NCBI GenBank assembly: GCA_961205875.1
Contig: OY540820.1
Location: 2,356,001 to 2,420,000 of the forward strand
Origin: Sialis fuliginosa
Taxonomy: Eukaryota > Arthropoda > Insecta > Megaloptera > Sialidae
Reading direction: 5' to 3'
Length of the DNA stretch: 64,000 bases
The position numbers and the translations under genes were made by a program. Numbering within the stretch: position 1 is the stretch's first letter; every line of letters starts with the position of its first letter. Below the pieces are notes generated by a model, which saw only the letters and a list, made by a program, of their open reading frames with translations, was not told the DNA's origin and did not search any database. Shown piece by piece: positions 1 through 14,700 of this stretch.

Positions 1-213
1 AAAATGAGTGTAATACCTTTATTAATTATTATATTATCATAGTATTTGCTTTACATTGTTTACAATTTTACGATTCTTTATTATATAACTTTGGTGTCTT
101 TACACTTATCATTTTTTAATCATTAGCAATGATCCATCATTGGGTGCCTATTACTGGTTTTACTTGATTTAGTATTGTCGAAAAATAAAACAAAATAAAA
201 GGCTATTATTTAA
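1..213. other. AT-rich flank, nothing recognised
   Basis: Short AT-rich stretch before the first foldback. It is probably intron or upstream sequence of the protease gene, because that gene's first visible exon already begins mid-domain. No coding or repeat signal seen. Confidence 0.3.
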
Positions 214-2009
214 ATATGAGCATTTCCAGTAGTTTTTTAAAAAACAAGGCGCACGTATGTCACCGATTTTACTCTTAATTTTTTTTCTTAAAGTACATAT
301 CAAAAGAACACGTTTCCCAAAATCTTTTCTCCCCGCCCCCTTTTTTGGCCGAATTACGATTTTTTAAACTTTTGAAATCGAGCGAAATTAGAGTTTTTTC
401 GATAGTACCTTATTTTTCAAAATGTCCCTTATTATGCATGTTATAGGGCTCATTTTCTTCGTTTTTTGTTGATCTTTCATTTTAAATCGTTTCAGAGCCG
501 AATATTTAATTTTGGCCGAATGCGGTACCAAAACATTAAGTTAAATTTTTTGTAAAAATAGTCGATTTTGAAATGGCCGACAAATATTTTGGTTTCAACC
601 AAAATACTTGGTATAGGTCATTTTATTCTATTTTTTATGTAGTTTCCAAATATTTATACATTTTTTAATTTGGTCAAAAACTTTTAAAGTTACACTTGTT
701 TTTAGATGTCTTATTTTCCAAAAAACGCTATATTCACACCATTAAAACTTTTTTCTCTATACTCCAAATTGCACCAAATTTTGGCAAAAGTTTCCTTTAT
801 TTATCCTTAAAACAACCCTCAAAAAACATTTTTTCATATTGAGCTCCTAAGTGAGATATAATTTTTCAAAAACACCCAATTACTCGTGTATTAAAGTTAA
901 GAATTTAAAGGAATTTTCAGTGTTTCTGAAATATCGGAGCTCCTGATAATCGAATAAAAAATATACCATTTAATTCGTTACGAAATTCCCTACAAATCTA
1001 CATAAGTTTAATTTTTTAGATTAATTACAAAACCCACAAATAAATAAAACTCTGTACATCAATTTCTTATTTATTTAATAACAACTTTAAATGTAATGAA
1101 TAGTGTCTCATAACTTTGTTGTTTAATATGTACGATTTTTAAGACTAGCTCGCTTGCGCTCGCTCGGTTTTTATTTTTTTATAGGTTTTTTAATTAATCT
1201 AAAAAAATTAAACTTATGTAGATTTATAGGGAATTTCATAACGAATTAAGTGGTATATTTTTTATTCGATTATCAGGAGCCCCGATATTTCAGAAACACT
1301 GAAAATTCCTGAAAATGCTTATCTTTAATACACGAGTAATTAGGTGTTTTATAAAAATTATATCTCACTTAGGAGCTCAATATGAAAAAATGTTTTTTAA
1401 GGGTTGTTTTAAGGATAAATAAAGGAAACTTTTGCCAAAATTTGGTGCAATTTGGAGTATAGAGAAAAAAGTTTTAATGGTGTGAATATAGCGTTTTTTG
1501 GAAAATAAGACATCTAAAAACAAGTGTAACTTTAAATGTTTTTGACCAAATTAAAAAATGTATAAATATTTGGAAACTACATAAAAAAATAGAATAAAAT
1601 GACCTATACCGGAAGTATTTTGGTTGAAACCAAAATATTTGGCGGCAATTTCAAAATCGACTATTTTTACAAAAAATCAAACATAATGTTTTGGTACCGC
1701 ATTCGGCCAAAATTAAATATTCGGCTCTGACACCGATTTAAAATGAAAGATCAACAAAAAACGAAAAAAATGAGCTCTATAACATGCATAATAAGGGACA
1801 TTTTGAAAAATAAGATACAATCGAAAAAAGTCTAATTTCGCTCGATTTCAAAAGTTTAAAAAATCGTAATTCGGCCAAAAAAGGGGGCGGGGAGAAAAGA
1901 TTTTGGGAAACGTGTTCTTTTGATATGTACTTGAAGAAAAAAAATTGGGAGCAAAATCGGTGACATACGTGCGCCCTGTTTTTTAAAAAACTACTGGAAA
2001 TGCTCATAT
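214..2009. repeat. 1.8-kb foldback (long inverted repeat)
   Basis: Left arm 214-1027 reads as the reverse complement of right arm 1191-2009, with only scattered differences, around a loop of about 163 bp. The loop carries a GC-richer patch (1146-1167) in an otherwise AT-rich repeat. An open frame in the right arm has a mirror image in the left arm and looks like no known protein, so I treat it as chance. No clear target duplication or terminal motif was found, so the mobile class is unknown. It lies just upstream of the first visible exon, probably in an intron. Confidence 0.85.
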
Positions 2010-2538
2010 GTATATTTGCGGGCAATTAAATAAAAATAAAATTAAAATAAAGGTATCCCAAAAACAGTACTTATACTGTTGCGACCTAGTTGCCTAAAAT
2101 CAACAACTTAATACTCTGGTGTGAGTTTGGGTGTCTACGTTGGCCAGGGAGCTTGATGATGTAGATAGGGTGCAAAAATAGATATAACAATTTTAATTAA
2201 AAATTCCCTTTATCAAAATATACACCAGTCGGTCACTGTTTCCTTCCAAGATCACTAGTTCTTCCAATATATCTGATTTGTCATATTCTCGCTGCAAAAT
2301 ACATAAGTATTTTTACACGCTCTTGGAAAATAAATTATCATCGTGTAATGAAATGACAATTTGCTAGTCAATAACCCAAGCGCGTGGCTATACTACACAA
2401 AGCGGCCAAGGCTGGCGCCAGTACCGTTTGTTATTTTATTGTACTCCCTTCAACCCCATATTTATAAATTTTGAAATTTAATTGCAATCATACGATCATA
2501 AGTTTTTAAATCAATTAATAATAAATTATATTTTATAG
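2010..2538. other. Intronic spacer, nothing recognised
   Basis: AT-rich, with no reading frame resembling the missing N-terminal half of the Methyltransf_FA domain. It ends in a splice acceptor (TTTTATAG, 2531-2538). Confidence 0.4.
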
Positions 2539-2713
2539 ACAAAAACGATCAGCGATAAAGAATGGTGGAGCTTTTATATTTACTACGCTGGAGGGGAAAT
2601 AAGAGTCAACAATGGACGTGACAACCAAAGATTATTGGGCTACAAAATAAGCTGGAGGGCTCAGAACGTGTTCATAAAATCCAAAAATAACGCTTTGTGG
2701 AAATTTTACATTA
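2539..2713 (+). CDS. Protease exon 1 (visible): Methyltransf_FA C-terminal half
   Basis: Enters in phase 0 after TTTTATAG and leaves in phase 1 at a GTAAGT donor. It encodes EWWSFYIYYAGGEIRVNN and continues to ALWKFYI. That is the W-x-F-x-I...GG-x-I-x-V pattern of the second half of the Methyltransf_FA (farnesoic acid O-methyltransferase-like) domain. In modular extracellular proteins this fold is thought to bind ligands rather than act as a methyltransferase. The first half of the domain must lie upstream of the window. Confidence 0.8.
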
Positions 2714-5700
2714 GTAAGTGTTATCAAGCTATAAAAAGAAATTTGGCGTGCTGATATCAAATCCGTTGCCCAAATTTCTCTGTCACTTTATTTTTATTTT
2801 CCCGCGAGAAATCAGCCTTTTCCGCGGGATTCCGAAGTATTTCCAAAATTTTTATTATTCATGCTTAAAGTTACTATTATTTACGTAACATAACAATGAA
2901 CTTAAAAAATATAGTTCCATAGCGGTAACATATGGTACGTAAACGTAACACGTATCGTATATACCGGAGTAAAAATTATAAAATACACCTGTAAATCGGA
3001 GGTTGTCTTATATGCCAGGTACAAGGACAAGACGCTTATAACTACTTTTGTCTTTTTGTTTGATTATCATTTTTTTTTAAATTAAGTAATAATTTTTTAA
3101 CTACTTTGTTACATAAAAATTAGCCCTCGTCCTATACATAAATCGCTTTATACGTCGGTATATACGATTAGTCACGTAAAACTATACCACAAAATATAGC
3201 TATATAATAAAATTAAAAAGTCATATCTTTTTTTGAAAATATTATAAGAGCCAAAAACATATGGTGTCATTATTTCGTCCCTCGGCCTAATTCTTGTCGA
3301 ACTGCAAATATTTCCGGCTGCAGAAACAGTTCTTTCTGGTTCTACTAAGGAGTTACATGTTACATTCCTCCAGAACTGGTGAAAATTAATACTTTTACAG
3401 TTATATTTTAGGGACTATTGGTTAAAAATAAAACAAACTATTAATTACACATTATTTATTGGTAATTTAAAAGTATGAAAAAAACATCTGCCAGTAAATG
3501 CACAATGCTTCCTCGTGCTAAATTCACCAAAGGTAGTTAATTATTGAACAATTTTAATAAAAACCGATCAAGTGTTCAGATAAAATGCCTGACATTTTAC
3601 TAAAAAATATTATTTCGAAATTTTTCTTAAGACACACCTGATTATTTTTTCGTATATTTTTAATTTTTTGACAATTTCAATCTAAATCTAAATGTATGCA
3701 AACGTCAAAATGACATTTAATACAGGGTGTCCCAACACTGTCAAAATTCAATATTTCATTTATTATTATCATGATGAAAGGAACAAATTCGTTTAAAATT
3801 CAGGAAGTTATTTTGTACAAAAACGCTCGGATTAGTCGATTAGTATTTTTAATTGCGGATTTTTTGAGATAAGAAAATTGAATACAGGGTGTCTGAAGAA
3901 GAACATATACAGTCATCATTGTTTTTCTTTAATAGAACACCCTATATATTGTGCCATTTTTAAATAATACGGTGTATTCTGAATACTTTTTGTATAACAT
4001 ACCATATCTCTAAAATCAGCGGTTTTCAAAATAATGACGTTTGAAATTGACATTTTGAAATACACACAAGTCAAATAAAATGTTTAAATTGAACAAATAC
4101 ACCTTGAACATTTTTTTAAAAGCCAACAAAAACATCCTGGTATTGCAAAAAAAAACATTGAATTTTTTTCTTTTTTTTATTTTTTTTCCTTTTTTTTGCA
4201 ATACCAGGTTGTTTTTGTTGGCTTTTAAAAAAAAAGTTCAAGGTGTATTTGTTCAATTTAAACATTTTATTTGACTTGTGTGTATTTCAAAATGTCAATT
4301 TTCAATCATCATTATTCCGAAAACCGCTGATTTTAGAGATATGGTATGTTATATCTCAAACAATACGCAATTAAAAATACTAATCGACTTGTCCGAGCGT
4401 TTTTGTACAAAATAACTACCTGAATTTTAAACGAATTTGTTCCCTTCATCATGAACAAATGGAAGAAAATTTTAAATGCAAAAGATGACAGGATAGAGAG
4501 GCAGAAAATTTTGAAAATAGTCACATTTATACAGGATGTCACATAAGTGCGTTACAAATTAAAGTTATATGTTTTTTAAATACAAAGTATTTTGCTTCCT
4601 CGTAATATCGAAGATACGAGAAGCTTTGTGATCGTTTTAGTTTGAGACAAAAAAAATGTTCTCCGATTTCAAAATTTTTAATTGATCTTTCCGTTTCACG
4701 TCAAGACAAACACTTTTTGTTCCGTGTCTGTCTGTCCGTCTGTCCGTCCGTGTGTCCGTCCGTCCCCTGAATCTTTGTCACACGCATAACTCATGAACCA
4801 CTGAACCGATATTATTGAAACTTGGTCGGATGATTGGGTCTAGCTTGAGGACGGTCCCATTTCAAAATCATCATCGTGTGTAAGGGGGAGGGGTGACATC
4901 CCAAAATATTTATTTTTTCAAGATATCTCAAGAAATTTTATAGAATATTTTTTGTAGATTATTAAATTTCCTATAATATGGGTCTCCAACGTTTGTTGTA
5001 AAATATTTTTTAGTAAAATTGTATAAAAATTAAATGGTTAACCAAATCTAAGCAATTTACCTGAGCATCGGTTTTTATTTAAATTGTTCAATAATTAATT
5101 ATCTTTGGTGAATTTAGCACGAGGAAGCACTGTGCATTTACTTGGCAGATGTTTTTTAGTGGAGCCATATAACCAGAATTTTTCATTGATTAAAAAAATC
5201 TCTCCTTACTACAATTTTTTGGTTTTGATATGTTCTAGGGACCAAGAGAAGTCCATATCTGAGTTTGTGGATAAATCTGTCACCTTTTAATATTAAACTA
5301 CAGGATAATCCTTGCGCCAGGGTTTATTTTAGGTCATAAACTAACTTATTTAGTAACGAGATCGAATGTTTTTTTTAAACGCCCTTATCTACAGCTATTA
5401 CAAACATATTCGGATATTATTTAATCAATTTTTTTTAATATTCCAGATGCGTATTAAGTAGTATTTGAGGCCCGTATTGTTAAAATAACAAATTTACAAA
5501 AACTACACAGAAATCTTGTGACTATTAAAGAAATCTGAAACATATGTACATAATATGGAGAAAACCAATATGTAAAGCACATTTTCAATGAACTCCTTTA
5601 GGCTGTAATGACATTTGCATATTAAATATTCTTTTAAAGTAATTTTGAGCTTTTCAACAGACATATCACTTATCCCATTGAGTGAGGTGTCATTATTTAG

Positions 5701-8700
5701 GACTCCTAAAATGCAATAAAAAATGTTATATGACATTTTGATTTTATCCCTTCATCGTGATCAGAGCGTCCTCCCCCCCCCCCATTAATTTCTAAACTAT
5801 CTCTTCAAAAAATCTGAAAAAAATCAAGAATGTAGCATTTAATTAGTACTCCCACTGAAAGTTATAACGAACACTCTCAAAATTATTTTGGACCCCTCTC
5901 ACATAGACTGAAAAGTGAACTCACATTTTTTTCAGTCACCCCATTGAGTGGGGTATCTTTAGATAGGTCTCCTAAAATGCAATAAAACATGTTATATGAC
6001 ATTTTGATTTTTTTGATATATTTGCATTTAAATGTTATCAGAGCATCCCCTCCCCCCCTTCTACTTTCTAAACTATCGATGCAAAAAATCTATAAAAAAA
6101 ATCCAGAATGTAGCTTTTAGTTAGTACTTTCAATGAAAATTATAACGAACACTGTGGCTAGAATAGTTTATAAAAAAATTGAAATAAATCTTGTTTATAA
6201 ATCGTAATGAATAGGGAAACCTATTATGTGCGTGCCCAACACGCACCTAGCCGTTTTATTATTAAATAGATCAGGATTTTTTTTGATGAATAAACACTTT
6301 CTAATATGTGAATATCGATTAAGGTAAGGTGCTCTATAATCGGACAAATGTTAAGTTAAAGTTTATATTCTCTTTGCACTCTTAGGTAAGGATATCTCAA
6401 AAACCTAACGTTATAGACTCTATAATATAGAGTTATAGACTCTATAATATAGAGCTCTATAGACTCTATATTATAGAGTCTATAGAGCATTTTAGGCAAT
6501 GGTCGGTATCACCATATCAAATACTTTTGAGATTACCTAGTATAGGTAATTTAAGGTCTAATCTACGATTTTTGTAATTAATTAATAAAATAAAATTTCA
6601 GGTGATTTTATCCATACCCATGATCCTGATGAAATTTTGAAACTGAAAAACTTCGATTTGGATTCAGATAAGTTATGTGTATCTATGGAAATATCGTTGG
6701 GTTCTGATTGTTACTTTGAGGTAACGGCAGAGAGAGATGGAGCACTTTATTCACAAGTTGTTCAAACTCCAAATGAAATTAAGGTACAATCAAAAAAAAA
6801 ATTTTTCTTTCTTACTAACCCATATGTATGAAGCCGATTTTTGTAGACCGTTTTTATGGAAATATCCATTTTGACTTTCCCTGAATCCACTCTGACTATT
6901 TTCAACAGTTTGTTTGTCGATCTGTCTGTTCGTAGACGCTGTAACTCAAAATTAAAACGATCATTCAATCAGAATTTGAATTTTTCGAATTATTTTTGAT
7001 ACAGGGCGAACTAGGAAAAATGTTTTTGATAAAAGTTGTAGAGAATATTATTATCTACAATTTATATTCTATTCTCTTTAAAAAAAATAATTTAAATTAT
7101 ATTTCAAATGGTTTATTACAGAAAAAAAACTTTCTAATAGTCAATAAAAGATAGAAATAATCTATAATTCATAAATTCTAGATAATAACATTCCCTACAA
7201 AGTTTATCTCATACATTTTTTTAATTCACTCTCAGTATTACTACAAATCAGAAAGACCGTCACAGGTCTTTCTGATTTGTCACAACCCATGACAGCTGTT
7301 TTATTTTTATTTGATTTTCTAGGGGGGGGGGGGATTGCCGCTTGGTAAAAGACATATGTTCGAAATTCACTATAAACACAAGCTAGTCAAGTAAAAATAA
7401 AATGTTTACCGCCCATTTGTAGTTTTTAGGGTTCCGTAGAAAACTAAGACTTCTTATAGTTTCGCTCTGTCCATCCGTCCGTCTGTCTATATAAATTTTA
7501 TACCCAAATAGGTCTCCTAAAATGCCACAAAAAATGTCAAATGACCTTTTGATTTTAACCCTTCAGTCACAATATATTTGCATTTCAATGTTGTTATCAG
7601 AGCGTCCCCACGTCTTTCTAAACTATCGATTAAAAAAATCTGAAAAAAATTCAAAATGCAGCTTTTAATTAGTACTTTCACTGAAAGTACTAATTAACGA
7701 ATACTATAGCAAAAATATTTTGTGAAAAATTTGAAATGTATTTTTTATAAATCGTAGTGAGAATGGTTACGGAATCCTATCAATTACATGACTTTGTTTT
7801 GATTTTTTTCAGGAAAGAAAAAATATACCTGTGGAATTTGCATTTCCTGAAACATCTAAAGGTCCTGTAAAATTATCCATAAAAACAGTCGGTGACGGAG
7901 ATTTTTGGTGGGCAATATACAGTATACAAACTTGTCCTGAAGGTAATTCGACTAATTAATTAAATAAATACCTACAGGATCACAGTACAGGATGAATAAA
8001 ACAACGTATTTTGTTTGGATTTATGCTAGATTGCACAAACCCTGTTGAAATCATTAACGGAAGATCAAGGATAAATTTTAATATTTATTGCAATATCTAT
8101 TGCAAATAAAAAGAAAAAAAAACCTAAGAAACATTAGAGATCTCCGCTCTAGGGGGGAGATGGATAACATCCTTTCGTGCTATCAACATCAGAAACAGAT
8201 AAAAATGGTTTTAAAGTAGTTTTTTATGTTTCGCATATTATTGTGTATGTATATATTGTACTTACTTCGCCAATATATTTGATTTTTCAAGATGATGTTA
8301 GGTCGAAATGAAACATTTGTTTCTTGGTTGTATAGCAACAGCAGATCTGAATTGAAAAATGAATAGAGTGCTGTAACTCCTAAACGTTTGATCGAAATAA
8401 TTTGAAATTTTGATTCGTAAAACTAAACTATTATATAAGTTGGGGCATTTAAAGTGTTACAGATTATTATCTCGGAACCATCGCATATTTGAAAAAAATG
8501 TTTCAGCTAAAAAATGTTTGTTTGTGAGGGGGTAATAGATTAGTAATATTTATTTGTTATATTAACGTGGTCTTCAAGGATATTTGAAGATCAACACCAT
8601 TTTTTTAAATAGAAACCTATAGTTTTTATTTAGTAATCTTATTCTACGTAATAAAATACGAATCGTTTATTGAAAACTTTTTTTTGAACAACCTAAGCTT

Positions 8701-11700
8701 TCCAAGGTGTTTTACAAAATAATTCGAGATTTTAAACTTTCAAGAATTTTTTACTCAGAAATTATAAACTTTAGAAAAAAAGTATAAGATACAAAAAAAT
8801 GTTTATTTTGGTCTAAAAAGCTTCGAGAATTATTTTGAAAATTTAAAAAACTTTTTAAAACTTTTTCTATTTATTTTATTTTAGCAAAAACAAAAAAAAA
8901 ACGAAATGTTAAAAACAATTATAGAATAATTCTCCAAGTTTCATTAAACCAAAATAAACATTTTGTGTATCTTATTCTTTTTCTCTAAAGTTGATGCTTT
9001 CTGAGTAAAAAAATCATGAATGTTAAAAATTTCGAAATTATTTTGTTAGATATCTTATGACGTTTAGGTTGTTCAAAAAAAAGTTTTCGATGAAAGATTC
9101 GTGTTTTTTTTTTACATAGAATTGAATTACTAAATAAAAACTATAGGTTTCTATTAAAAAAAAACGATGTTGACCTTCACATATCCTTGAAGGCTACGTT
9201 AAAATTACAAATAAATATTACTATTCGATTACCCCCTCACAACCAAACATTTTTTGGTGAAAACATTGTTTTCAAATATGCGATAGTTCTGAGATAATAA
9301 TCTGTAACACTTTAAATGCCACACCCTGTATACAGGGGCGCCGACTTGTTAAAAATATGGGGGGGCTCAATTTTTTGGGACTCCCTTTTCCAGTATATAA
9401 GACAAAATAATAATACCGTGTACCCCCCCCACCTCCCCCAAGAGTGTTGACGTAAGAGGTTTTTTCATAAACAATTTTTTTTTTAAATTTTGTTTTCATT
9501 TAATTAATAATTTTATTTATTAACCTCAAAAACAGGTCAGCTAGGTCTGTATTAAAGAAAATTTTTAAACATAATTATAAAATTAATTATATTTTAGATA
9601 GCAAAAATTATGATATTTAATAAAATGCATTTAAAGTGACATATTTGGGGTTGGAATGATTAGTAAAACCTTATGGAATGGGTTAAGTACATAAACTTAA
9701 TAAATGTTCCATGCCTAAAGTTTTTGTTAAAATTATTTATATATATCATTTATTCATAAAATTAATATAATTAATTTTATAAATATGTTTCAGACTTAAA
9801 TTTTTCCTTAATACAGACCTGACCTAATTAATTTGTATACTATATGATCGACTATTAAAATATCTACAACAATTCTGCAAATAAACTCCTCCATTACGTT
9901 TTATAGTGCCTTTATTTGAGTATAAAATTAACTTTTATATTTTATATATTTCACTTGCCTAAACGATTAACTTTCCAAAAATCTCCATAATTCTACTAAT
10001 TTTTCATAATGACAACATTATTTCACAAAATATACTCACTAACATATTGGCAACCTATAAAATAATACGTTAAATCTTAATGTATAAACTTAAATATTCA
10101 TCATTTATTGGGGGGGCTCAGCCCCCCCGACGGTAATATTGGAGGGGAGCTTGATTCCCTTAAGCTCCATGGAGTTGGCGCCCCTGTCTGTATATAGCAA
10201 ACATTCTAAAATTAATCTGAAATTTGTGTGATTTTTAACTGCGTTCTATCTCACTAAACTGGAGATGCTTTAAATGAAAGTTGCTTGCCTTATATGAATA
10301 AAATGCAAATTAAAAAAGTACATTACTGTTTAAAAATAAATAAATAATGTTGACCTTAAAATTACCTTAAAGACACTTTCTTAAGGTCAGTCAAGGAGTC
10401 AAGGCCATCAACTTTTGTCTGAAATATTTTTGCCCATGACTTCAAAGCTCTAAAATATTTGAATGGATTGATTAAAACAACCCCTCTATATAACATATCA
10501 GATTAAATATTTTTCTGTTACTAGACCCAAGAATTATAACTTCAGTGGTTGTTTTACCCGAAAACAACAAAGAAAGTATAAAAAAAGAATTATTTTGTCA
10601 AGAACTGAAATCAGAAAAATTTATCAGAGAATCAACGCCTGAAGGGACAGCCGATTGTATACCGGATCATTTTGGATTAAATTGCAATTTAAGTTGTTCT
10701 GAAATTCTTGGACCAAATTATATAAACTGTCCAAGAGTAAAAATATGTTCAGAAAACGATTGCAAATGCTCTAAAGGCTTTTGGGGTGAACAATGTCTTC
10801 AAGGTATGTATATAGTATGAAATAAACTCATCAAAAATAACTAAAGAAAAGTTTTTTCTAAAAAAATGTGCAACTTTAGTAAAAGTGATCGTAGTAAAAA
10901 AAAGTGCAAAATCTCTTTTTTTAAATGTTTTCAAAAATTATTATTTTCATCGACATCTTAAAAATTTCAAAACTTCTATAACAAAAAAATAAAAAAGTCT
11001 GCATAGGTAGGTAGGTTTGCCAAAGTACATTTACTTGACAAAAATATGTACTTAAGTACACATTGCCAAAAAATGTAATTAAGTACAAGTACAAGTACTT
11101 TATATTATTCAAAAAATGCACTTAAGTACATAAATACTTTCTGTTATTGTACTTAAATTTAAATGTAATTTAAATGAACATTTGCTCTATTTGGAACTGT
11201 AAAAGTATAAAGTAATTAAGTACATTTGTATGTATGTTCATAAGTACAATTTCTTTTCAATAAATATATTTAAGTACAAATACAAAGTAATATTTTATTT
11301 TAATATACAGTACGTTCACGATGAAAGGAACAAATTCATTTAAAATTCAGGTAATTATTTTGTGGAAAAACGCTCGGACACGTCGATTAGTATTTTTAGT
11401 TGCGGATTTTTTGACATAAGAAAATTGTATACAGAGTGTCTCAGGAAAAACGTATGCAGTCATCATTGATTTCTTTAAATGGAACACCCTATATATTATA
11501 TCATTTTTGAATTGTATGGTGTATTCTGAACACTTTTTGTACAGCATATCATATCTCTAAAATCAGTGGTTTTCGGAATAATGACGTTTGAAAATTGACA
11601 TTTTGAAATACACACAAGTCAAATAAAATGTTTAAATTGAAAAAATAAACCTTGAACATTTTTTTAAAAGACAACAAAAGCATCCTGGTATTACAAAAAA

Positions 11701-14700
11701 ATGAAAAAAAAGAAGAAAAAAAAAAGAAAAAAAAGGAAAAAAAAGATCAATGTTTTTTCTTTTTTCCATACCAGAATGTTTTTGTTGGCTTTTAAAAAAA
11801 TGTTCAAGGTGTATTTTTTTAATTTAAAGACTTAATATGATTTTTATTTGACTTGTTTGTATTTCAAAATGTAAATTTTCAAACGTCATTATTCCGAAAA
11901 CCACTGATTTTAGAGATATAATATGCTGTACAAAAAGTGTTCAGAATTTATCGCACCATTTAAAAAAATCAATGATGACTGCATATGTTTTTCCTGAGAC
12001 ACCCTGTATACAATTTTCTTATGTCAAAAAATCCGCAATTAAAAATACTAATCGACGGGTCCGAGCGTTTTTGCACAAAATAATTAACTGAATTTTAAAC
12101 GAATTTGTTCCTTTCATCGTGAACGCACTGTATAAGTACAAATGCGTGTTTAGTAAAGTACTTAAGTACAAGTACATTTCTAAAAGAGTACTTAAGTATA
12201 TCCACAGTTCTGGGGTTTAAGCTTTCAAATAACATGTTTCAAATTTAGCTGCATTTTTTACACTTTCTTAAAAAAATGATGTATTGTTCTGTAACTTTTT
12301 AATATGATACTCAAAATAATAACTCTTTCTGTAATCTCAAAAATGGGATTTTATGCTTCAATTTCCTTATTGTCAAACATTGTGATCATTTTTACGAATG
12401 TTATAGCTATTTGAATCATGCACATTTTTTTCAAGAAAAATTTTTTTTGATGAGTGTATTAATTAATAATATATTAACAATTTTTGTTTGATACACATAG
12501 TTTAAAATAAATATAAACTTCCAGGCACTTTTATAGGTGTATTGGAAAAACTTCTTAAATCTTCCAATATCGGGCCTGATTTTATAACTCTGGAAGTCAA
12601 TCAGAACGGCGATTATGAAAATATCAAACTATCAACAAGTTTTATAATTCAGTATATGGTAATTTTTAAATTATTAGAATTTTTTAATTAAAAATTATTT
12701 AAGAAATACTTTTCATACAGGAAACATTCAGCGTTGCCAACACGAAACAGAAGGAAGTATTCGAATGGCCGCCGACGTCTCAGACTTACGATATTAAGAA
12801 TCTAAAACCAGGTGTTAGTTATTCAATAAGGGCAGTATTTTTCGATACAGATGATGTGGAGTTTTTCAATGTTACAACAAAATGTGACGGTGAGTATCAA
12901 ATACATATACTATGTTCATTTTCACCAATCTATGCTAGCAGTCAGCTTTTGTTAATGGTGGAGATCCATTTAGATTTTAGACAGTTGAAAATACGCGAAT
13001 TTTAAAGATTTTTTGGTGTCAAAACTATTAATTTTACATAATCAAAATTTGATGTGCATATTATCATATCTTTTAATGTTAAATTTTTTTTATTTTTTTA
13101 ATATTTAAAAATGGCGGCTGCGCAGGGCTGTAACTAGAGGCTCGGGGGCCCCGGGGCAGCAAGTGATCGAGGGGGCCCCCCTTATAAATTTTTGAAGTAT
13201 GTGACTATTTTCGAAAAAAATTAGTTTTTCAATAAAAATGTGAATGCTTTCAAATTTTAATTACTAATATTTTTTGTAAACAATGACAACTAAACCAGTA
13301 AATAATTTTTTTGAAAAAAACAAACAATAATTTCTCATATCGAGCTGCATAAAATTCGATTTATAGTGGAGTCATATTAGCGAAATTTTTTGTTCCTTTT
13401 TGAAAAAACTACCATTTTTACGGTTTTTCGTGCACGTTTTTTTTTTTTTTTAATAAATTCTATTGGCCGGATTGCAAAAATAAAAAAATCATTTTAAAAT
13501 TTGTTATGAATTTCCCTATAAAACTAAATTTTTAAAAATCTCAATTTTATTACGAACGTAAAGTACTTTGTTTTACATCGACCAATAGTAAAGCGATTTT
13601 AATAAAATTTTGAGAAAATATATTCCTTATGATTATAAATAAGTAATTGTGACAAGTTCCAAATCAAAACGGCTAAAAAACACATTAAAAAATAAAAAAT
13701 ATCTTGTGGGAAACAAATGCTAGAGGGACATTCTTTTTTTTGTAGATTTTTATGTATACTATGCGATGACATTGAAGATAATTCTATAAATGTATTGAAA
13801 ATAGTTTTTTTTGAGTTTTTGTTTTTGAAAAAATTTGTCCGTGTTGAATCAAAATGAGATTAACTCAAAACTTTTTTAATTCGATTTCGTAAAAAAAATA
13901 CATTCCTTGTTCGGGGGCCCCCTATACTCGGGGGCCCCGGGGCACTGCCCCGGCTGCCCCGGTGGTAATTACGGCCCTGCGGCTGCGCGACACTTACTTT
14001 AGAGACGGTTACCGCCTGTTGTTCCACTACGTGCATCGTAGCATTTGCTACATTGATCGAAAACACCAGAAACAAGAAGTATTTGATTTTTAAAACATAT
14101 ACATTACACACTCTAATATGAACCGAAAAAATCCAACGAAGTGAAATTTCTAAAAATGGTACGTGTTTGAAAAAAACGTTCGACTTTTCATAAAATTTTT
14201 ACTATCAAAGGCTGTTGCCGGGTAAGCATGCAAAACATGCCTTTACATGGATTTGGCTGATTATTTTTTTGGAAGTCACATTCTATTAAACATTCAACCT
14301 GACCAAATATTAGCTTCCAAAAATTTATAGTTTTCGAAAAAAAAATTTTTTTGATTTTCAAAAAAAAATTTTTTTTTGATAATTTGTCAGTTGAATTTGA
14401 TGATGCTTGAAATATATTATAGAGGTACTTATGACTCATCAGAGGTAATTTTATTATGATCCTCTGTATACATAATAAACCAGAAAAAAAAATTAATAAA
14501 ATTTAAAAAATCAAAAAAGACCATGTTGTCTTCGGAGGGCAATCACAATTTTGTTATATATTATACCTTGTATGTACCCAAACAACATATCAAAATCCCA
14601 AGTTGATACAAAGTGTATAACATACTCGTATAAATTCGCATGCGGTCGTATCGGAGTGGCGCGAGCGTGGCGCGGGTGAGTGCAAGTGTCTTAATACTTT

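Noticed and set aside
4725-4770. CRISPR-like or satellite array from GTCTGTCTGTCC runs
   Set aside because: Simple short-period microsatellite inside R-A and R-B family repeats. There are no spacers.
10545-10820. 91-residue frame as an independent small cysteine-rich peptide
   Set aside because: It is exon 4 of the protease. Both ends have splice sites with matching phase.
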